Shown here: positions 6,341-10,862 of the stretch, piece after piece | Layout: each line of letters begins with the position of its first letter | Numbering within the stretch: position 1 is the first letter of the stretch | Origin: Alphaproteobacteria bacterium | Lineage (GTDB): Bacteria > Pseudomonadota > Alphaproteobacteria > JAGOMX01 | NCBI GenBank assembly: GCA_016742295.1 | Contig: JACVCA010000028.1 | Span: 1 to 10,862 of the forward strand | DNA: 10,862 nt | Reading direction: 5' to 3' | Translations under genes and position numbers: made by a program | Notes under the pieces: model-generated | Seen by the model: the letters and a program-made list of their open reading frames with translations, nothing else | Told to the model about the DNA's origin: nothing | Database searches by the model: none

Positions 6341-6370
6341 ATATTACCTTGCCCTTTTATATCTGTCCAA
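6341..6370 (-). promoter_or_regulatory. Candidate promoter of the XRE-receiver gene
   Basis: TTGGAC (6370-6365) and TAATAT (6346-6341) on the minus strand are 18 bases apart. The start site would be near 6334, giving a leader of about 160 bases. The spacer 6174-6465 holds no gene. Confidence 0.4.
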
Positions 6371-6465
6371 CTTCTTAAATGGTATCTATATAAAATTAGT
6401 CGAATACACCTAATTAATGATTAAAGAGCTGAAATCAATATGATATGAAAGTTGTTTTGTTAAAC

Positions 6466-6900
6466 CTAGAGTGTAAGAGCTTCATTAATATACGCAAGAT
6501 GTCTAAGTTCATCTTTCAGCCCTTTTTCAATAAGGCGTCGTGCTTCTGGAACCAAGTTATTTGTTAAGGCCTTTTCATAGGAGCGAATATTTAAGATTTC
6601 ATTTTTCCTTATAGCTTCGAGAATTTTTTGTTTATTTATCAAATTCATGACAGTAATATAACCTTGAACTATATAGCCTCTGAAATCTAAATTATTTCTG
6701 GGAGGATGGCCTCCGAGCTTATCAATCATACGGCAAGCGTCTTTAAAGCGGTGTTCGTGATCTCGCAAGCAATCCGTTAACGTATTACAAATAGCTGTAG
6801 AAGTGATATGGCTTATAATTTGTTGGTAAGCCTGAGATGCATCAATATCTAAATGAGCTAGGTAGGTTAGAGTTTTAATTGTTTGAGGTTGAATGTCCAT
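6466..6900 (-). CDS. Ferritin-like (DUF2383-type) four-helix protein
   Basis: A 144-residue predicted cytosolic helical protein resembling the DUF2383 ferritin-like family: first helix LTYLAHLDIDASQAYQQII (11-29), second helix with CLRDHEHRFKDACRMIDKLGG (44-64), then a middle helix around 76-98, a helix with NEILNIRSYEKAL (100-112), and a last helix VPEARRLIEKGLKDELRHLAYINEAL. Possible metal-binding positions are Asp47-x-x-His50 and Glu131-x-x-His134, with Glu101 and Glu109 in the helix between; this resembles a di-iron carboxylate site, but the first helix has Asp18 and Asp20 rather than the usual Glu, so metal binding is not certain. The start at 6900 is well set by a perfect AAGGAGG six bases upstream. 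A consensus TTGACA -35 lies further upstream. The function of the family is unproven; stress or iron handling is an inference. Confidence 0.72.
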   Translation of the reverse strand: MDIQPQTIKTLTYLAHLDIDASQAYQQIISHITSTAICNTLTDCLRDHEHRFKDACRMIDKLGGHPPRNNLDFRGYIVQGYITVMNLINKQKILEAIRKNEILNIRSYEKALTNNLVPEARRLIEKGLKDELRHLAYINEALTL

Positions 6901-6952
6901 TGAAGGCCTCCTTTACAAGACAAAACATTATATGTTCTCTTAATCTTTTGTA

Positions 6953-6981
6953 AAAATAATAGGATTTCATAGTAGTGTCAA
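6953..6981 (-). promoter_or_regulatory. Candidate promoter of the ferritin-like gene
   Basis: A perfect TTGACA (6981-6976) is followed after 17 bases by TATTTT (6958-6953) on the minus strand. The -10 matches consensus at four of six positions. The leader would be about 45 bases and ends in the strong Shine-Dalgarno AAGGAGG, which sits in a small AAGG/CCTT self-complementary stretch (6913-6903). Confidence 0.5.
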
Positions 6982-7122
6982 CTAAGTTCAGGGATTTATA
7001 CGGGTGTGTGTTATATATATTATTAATTTAAACAAATTGAAGTAGAATAATTATTTTCAATATTTATAAAAAAGCTTTTGCGTTATTCTAAATAATTCTT
7101 AGAAAGATTGTAATAAATTTGC

Positions 7123-9912
7123 TTAACCTGTTTCATCCCAATTTTCCCCGACGCCTGCATCCACTGTTAAGGGGACACTTAAATGAGCTGCTCTTTCCAT
7201 TACTTTTCGCACAATTGAAATTGTGCTTTCAACTTCTTTATCAAGTACCTCAAAGATCAGCTCATCATGGACCTGTAAAAGCATTTTTGCTTGCAGTTTT
7301 GCTTCTTGTAAAGCAGGCCCTACTCGAATCATGGCAAGTTTAATAATATCTGCTGCTGTACCTTGAAGAGGGGCATTAATTGCTTGGCGTTCTGCAAAAT
7401 TTCGTCTTTGGGGAAGCTTATCTAAAATACCTGGAACAAAACAACGGCGACCAAAAAGTGTTTCAATATAACCTTGTTTACGAGCAGTAGCTTTCATAGT
7501 CTCCATATAAGCTTGTATACCAGGATAACGTAAAAAATAAGTCTCCATATATTCAGCAGCTTGAGACTGAGAGGTTTTAAGCTGGCGAGCTAGTCCAAAT
7601 GCACTAATGCCATATATGATTCCAAAGTTAATAGTTTTTGCACGGCTCCGTAATTCACTATCTATCTTGTCAACTGGAAGGCCGAATACCTCTGCAGCTG
7701 TTGCAGTATGAATATCAATACCTTCATGAAATGCCTGCTTTAAAATATCAATTTCAGCCATATGCGCTAGTAATCTAAGTTCAATTTGAGAGTAGTCAAG
7801 CGAGATAAGTTTAAATCCGGGTGCTGCAGTAAATGCTTTACGAATTTTACGTCCTTCTTCACTGCGTATTGGAATATTTTGCAAATTAGGGTTGCTTGAT
7901 GACAAGCGCCCGGTTGAAGTTGAAGTTAGCCCATAAGAAGTATGAACCCGCCCTGTAACAGGATTAATTTGTTCAGCTAAGGCGTCAGCATAAGTGTTTT
8001 TCAACTTAGCAATTTGTCGCCATTCGAGAAGTTTGAGAGGTAAAGGATGCCCTTGAGCGGCCATGTCGTCAAGAACATCGGCATCAGTTGAATAAGTGCC
8101 AGATTTACCTTTTTTCTTGGCTTCAAGGCCCATATCACCGAAAAGTATGTCAGCAAGCTGTTTTGGGGAAGCTATATTGAACTGTTTCCCTGCAAGAGAA
8201 TAAATTTCGGTTTCTAAATTTGAAAGACGTCCAGCGAAGTGACGGCTTAAATTTTTGAGTTCAGCAATATCAACAGTAATACCTGTTTGTTCCATATGAG
8301 CGAGGATAGGAATTAAGGGGCGGTCGAGAGTTTCGTATACTGTCAGCAGTTTATCGGTAATAAGGCGAGGCTTTAATATTTGATAAAGGCGATTAGTGAT
8401 ATCAGCATCTTCAGCAGCATAGTTGCAGGCTATATCAAGATCAACATAGTCAAATGTTTTTTGTGTTCTGCCTGTGCCCACCACTTCTTTATACTTAACG
8501 GTAGTATGACCTAGATGAAGTTGTGCCAATTCATCCATGCCATGACCGTGTAGAATACTATCAAGGACGTAAGAAATAACCATTGTATCGTCGATAGGAA
8601 AAATAGAGAGATTATATTTAGCGAGAACATCCAAATCGTATTTTAAATTTTGACCGATTTTTATAACAGACCTATCTTCAAATAACGGCTTGAGGAGCGC
8701 TAAGGCTCGATCAAAAGGTATTTGCTTAATAAGTGGTTTATCAGACTTATTTTGTTGATGAAGGCTTAGTAAATCCGTCTCAATATCTTGAGGCTTATGA
8801 GCGAGCGGGATATAGCAGGCTTCACCTGGAACAATCGACAATGAAATACCCACAAGAGTAGCTTGAATTGGATCTAAAGACGTCGTTTCTGTATCGACTG
8901 CAATATGACCTGCTTTATAGGCACGTTCAATCCAATTTTCAAGAGCCTCTTCAGTTTGTACTAATTGATAATTCAAGACAAGAGAGGGTTGCAGTGTTGG
9001 AGTAGACATTGGAGAGTGTGCTTCTTGACCTAATCCTTGATTTTCGAGACGCCTTAAAATTGAGATAAAGCTTTGTTCCTTTAAAAAAGTTTTTAAAATA
9101 TTTACATCCGGTTCTTGCTTTGCAAGGTCATCAATCGAAAGTGAAACTGGGATATCTTTCTTTAAATTGATTAAACGATAAGAGAGCCTGGCCTCATCAG
9201 CATATTGAATTAATTTTTCTCGCCGTGAAGGCTGCTTAATCTCATGGCTATGCTGTAATAAAGATTCAAGATCGCCATATTGTTGAATGAGTTCAGCTGC
9301 TGTTTTAATACCGATACCTGGAACACCAGGTACATTATCCACTTTATCACCAATGAGCGCTAAAACATCTACGACTTTCTCGGGAAGGACGCCAAATTTC
9401 TCATAAACCTCTTGAATACCAAATGTTTTATTTTTTAATGTATCCAACATGACCACATGATCTGAAACAAGCTGCATCAAATCTTTATCAGAAGAGACGA
9501 TCGTTACATCCATACCTTGAGCAAGAGCTTTTTCGGTATATGTCGCAATCAAATCATCTGCTTCAAATCCATTAAGCTCTAGGGTGGGAATATTAAAAGC
9601 TTTACAAGCAGCTCGCACGAGTGAAAATTGAGGTACAAGCTCGGGAGGAGTCTCAGGGCGATGAGCTTTATAAGCGGGGTACATCTCATTGCGAAAACTT
9701 TTACGACCTGCATCAAAAATTGCGATTAAATGATGCGCTTTCACCTCAGTCAAAAGTTTTAGCAGCATGTTAACAAAACCGAAGACAGCATTGATAGGGG
9801 TACCATCCGGACGTGTCATCAGAGGAATGGCATGAAAGGCTCTGAAAATAAATCCAGATACATCTACAATATAAAGACGGTTAGGAGGAGGGGTAAGAAG
9901 ATCTTTTTCCAT
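7123..9912 (-). CDS. polA: DNA polymerase I
   Basis: A 929-residue family A polymerase with all three activities apparently intact; it fills repair gaps and removes Okazaki primers. The 5' nuclease domain covers about 1-290 (VDVSGFIFRAFHA, GFEADDLIATY, SSDKDLMQL, GDKVDNVPGVPGIGIKTA). The 3'-5' proofreading domain has Asp340 and Glu342 (AVDTETTSL), Asn422 and Asp426 (NLKYD), and Tyr498 with Asp502 (YAAED). The polymerase domain has motif A DYSQIELR starting at Asp706, motif B with Lys759 and Phe763 (RSRAKTINFGIIYG), and motif C VHDE (881-884). Length is normal for the family. The ATG at 9912 has AGGA 7 bases upstream. It follows the PAP2 gene by 42 bases with no terminator between, so it is probably the last gene of a coq7-PAP2-polA transcript. 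No GC-rich terminator is visible downstream, only an AT-rich inverted repeat (TTCTAA/TTAGAA) shortly after the stop. Confidence 0.98.
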   Translation of the reverse strand: MEKDLLTPPPNRLYIVDVSGFIFRAFHAIPLMTRPDGTPINAVFGFVNMLLKLLTEVKAHHLIAIFDAGRKSFRNEMYPAYKAHRPETPPELVPQFSLVRAACKAFNIPTLELNGFEADDLIATYTEKALAQGMDVTIVSSDKDLMQLVSDHVVMLDTLKNKTFGIQEVYEKFGVLPEKVVDVLALIGDKVDNVPGVPGIGIKTAAELIQQYGDLESLLQHSHEIKQPSRREKLIQYADEARLSYRLINLKKDIPVSLSIDDLAKQEPDVNILKTFLKEQSFISILRRLENQGLGQEAHSPMSTPTLQPSLVLNYQLVQTEEALENWIERAYKAGHIAVDTETTSLDPIQATLVGISLSIVPGEACYIPLAHKPQDIETDLLSLHQQNKSDKPLIKQIPFDRALALLKPLFEDRSVIKIGQNLKYDLDVLAKYNLSIFPIDDTMVISYVLDSILHGHGMDELAQLHLGHTTVKYKEVVGTGRTQKTFDYVDLDIACNYAAEDADITNRLYQILKPRLITDKLLTVYETLDRPLIPILAHMEQTGITVDIAELKNLSRHFAGRLSNLETEIYSLAGKQFNIASPKQLADILFGDMGLEAKKKGKSGTYSTDADVLDDMAAQGHPLPLKLLEWRQIAKLKNTYADALAEQINPVTGRVHTSYGLTSTSTGRLSSSNPNLQNIPIRSEEGRKIRKAFTAAPGFKLISLDYSQIELRLLAHMAEIDILKQAFHEGIDIHTATAAEVFGLPVDKIDSELRSRAKTINFGIIYGISAFGLARQLKTSQSQAAEYMETYFLRYPGIQAYMETMKATARKQGYIETLFGRRCFVPGILDKLPQRRNFAERQAINAPLQGTAADIIKLAMIRVGPALQEAKLQAKMLLQVHDELIFEVLDKEVESTISIVRKVMERAAHLSVPLTVDAGVGENWDETG

Positions 9913-9954
9913 TCTCTTTTCCTAGCATACATTTCATAAAATGAGATGAGTTTT

Positions 9955-10551
9955 TTATTCTCGAAATGTTTTGTAATTCTGATATAAAAAGCATCCTAAG
10001 GACAATCCTAACAAAGCTCCTTCACTAAGCCACACGTGTGGTAAGGATAAAGGAATAAGATAAATCATGGGTAAAGCAAGAGTAAAGAACAGTAGCCCCA
10101 CCCCTGCCAAATTGTTTTTAAAAATGATAAATTGACGTAGGAAAATATCATAGACAATAAGGCTTATAATTCCACAACCCAGAGCACCAAAAATGTCATA
10201 GTAATCATGGTAACCAAAATGAACGAGCGAAAATCCAATTCCAATAAGCAAGAAGATAGCAAAGACTCTAAATAAAATCTGTTTATACTCCCAAGCAAGC
10301 CATCCCCAAAATGCAAATGCGGTTTGCATATGTCCGCTTGGGAAAGCCCATCCTTCTTTTCCAAGTCCAGAAGGAAGAGGGATTTGCCATAAAAATTTTA
10401 AGTAGGCATTCACCACCATAGAAAAGAGTAAAATAAAGACGGCCTTACAAAAAATCTCTTTACTAAATATGAAATAGCCAATGATAATGAAAGGGATAAG
10501 AAAGGACTGATGTGTGAACCATAAACACGCTTGAGCCAGAAAATCAATCAT
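9955..10551 (-). CDS. PAP2-family membrane phosphatase
   Basis: A 198-residue integral membrane protein with about six hydrophobic segments (roughly 8-29, 35-52, 74-88, 91-110, 118-137, 148-168) and a last one near 178-191. It carries the PAP2 core: C2 motif PSGH at 71-74 and the C3 histidine and aspartate in HFGYHDYYDIFGALG (His115, Asp119). The C1 motif is degenerate: Lys52 is followed at the right distance by Leu-Pro (59-60) instead of Arg-Pro, and in C3 Ser108 is followed by Leu where Arg is usual. The family dephosphorylates lipid phosphates or polyprenyl diphosphates at the membrane; the substrate here cannot be told, and with two substrate-binding arginines absent it may differ from typical members. 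The start at 10551 has only a weak AAGAGA upstream, 24 bases after the coq7 stop, suggesting co-transcription and perhaps coupled translation. Confidence 0.85.
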   Translation of the reverse strand: MIDFLAQACLWFTHQSFLIPFIIIGYFIFSKEIFCKAVFILLFSMVVNAYLKFLWQIPLPSGLGKEGWAFPSGHMQTAFAFWGWLAWEYKQILFRVFAIFLLIGIGFSLVHFGYHDYYDIFGALGCGIISLIVYDIFLRQFIIFKNNLAGVGLLFFTLALPMIYLIPLSLPHVWLSEGALLGLSLGCFLYQNYKTFRE

Positions 10552-10575
10552 AAACTGTAATCTCTTAAGACAAGA

Positions 10576-10862
10576 TCATATTTTTTTTGAAAGTCTAATT
10601 GCCATTCGAGCCCCAATCTTAATTGCACCTGATAAAAGCTTGTAGCCAAATGCTTGTTCGGCTTCAAGATCAAGGCCTGTTTGTCTATGTTCATTTTCAT
10701 CTTGGCGGCATTTAATAATTAGATTTTTAAGCTCAGTTTCCTCATCTCTTAAGCTGCTTTCTTGCTGTGCATAATGATCATCAATAACCTCTTCGATAGC
10801 CACCGTACAAGCCATTGCTGATTTTTCGCCTAAAAGGGCCGTTGTCGCTCCTAATGCATAGC
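10576..10862 (-). CDS. coq7: Demethoxyubiquinone hydroxylase Coq7 family, C-terminal part (5' end outside window)
   Basis: The frame is open to the window edge and reads YALGATTALLGEKSAMACTV before continuing, so the ATG at 10815 is internal and the gene starts to the right. The visible part, about 95 residues, matches the second half of the Coq7/UbiF-type di-iron hydroxylase: GEKSAMACTVAIEEVIDDHY, with the helix-three glutamate, and then an ExxH pair (Glu-Asn-Glu-His in CRQDENEHRQTGLD), ending AIKIGARMAIRLSKKI. The enzyme hydroxylates demethoxyubiquinone in late ubiquinone synthesis at the membrane surface. It is typical of alphaproteobacteria, mitochondria and some gammaproteobacteria. It ends in TGA 24 bases before the PAP2 gene and probably heads or belongs to the transcript with PAP2 and polA. 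Confidence 0.93.
   Translation of the reverse strand, partial: YALGATTALLGEKSAMACTVAIEEVIDDHYAQQESSLRDEETELKNLIIKCRQDENEHRQTGLDLEAEQAFGYKLLSGAIKIGARMAIRLSKKI

Noticed and set aside
7000..7025. Short GT and TA dinucleotide runs upstream of the ferritin-like gene
   Set aside because: Only a few repeat units, unlikely to act as a phase-variable tract and explained by AT-rich spacer composition.
8400..8900. Loss of the proofreading site in PolA, as happens in some reduced genomes
   Set aside because: Asp340, Glu342, Asn422/Asp426 and Tyr498/Asp502 are all present.
10576..10815. A complete 79-codon gene starting at the ATG at 10815
   Set aside because: The frame stays open to the window edge and the upstream residues continue the Coq7 pattern, so that Met is internal.

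Overview
The window is AT-rich and every gene I can support lies on the minus strand, so transcription runs from high to low coordinates. Gene content points to an alphaproteobacterium. The signs are a dnaK-dnaJ pair, a Coq7-type ubiquinone hydroxylase, a full-length DNA polymerase I, and a HAD class IIA phosphatase of a type common in this class. The low GC, long AT-rich spacers and a probable insertion-sequence edge would fit a host-associated lineage such as Holosporales, but that placement is an inference from composition only.

Layout in transcription order: (1) 10862-7123 holds the 3' part of coq7, a small PAP2-family membrane phosphatase and polA, with gaps of 24 and 42 bases; this looks like one operon whose promoter lies outside the window. 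(2) 6900-4813 holds three separately spaced small genes: a ferritin-like DUF2383-type protein with a perfect Shine-Dalgarno, a protein joining an N-terminal XRE helix-turn-helix to a C-terminal Rcp1-type receiver domain, and a DUF2267 protein. Each is preceded by an AT-rich spacer with a promoter-like sequence. (3) 4357-301 is the chaperone unit dnaK, dnaJ and a HAD-family hydrolase. dnaK has a promoter-like sequence and a leader able to form several hairpins. A strong intrinsic terminator sits between dnaK and dnaJ, and dnaJ and the HAD gene are only 6 bases apart. (4) 300-1 is non-coding down to about position 126, where an insertion sequence appears to begin; only the first 15 codons of its probable transposase are inside the window.

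Functionally this is core metabolism and maintenance (ubiquinone synthesis, DNA repair and Okazaki-fragment processing, protein folding) with a short stress- or signal-related stretch between polA and dnaK. The most unusual items are the XRE-receiver fusion, which has its domains in the reverse of the usual response-regulator order, and the leader in front of the probable transposase, where two mutually exclusive hairpins either hide or free the ribosome binding site. No tRNA, rRNA, CRISPR array or phage gene was seen.
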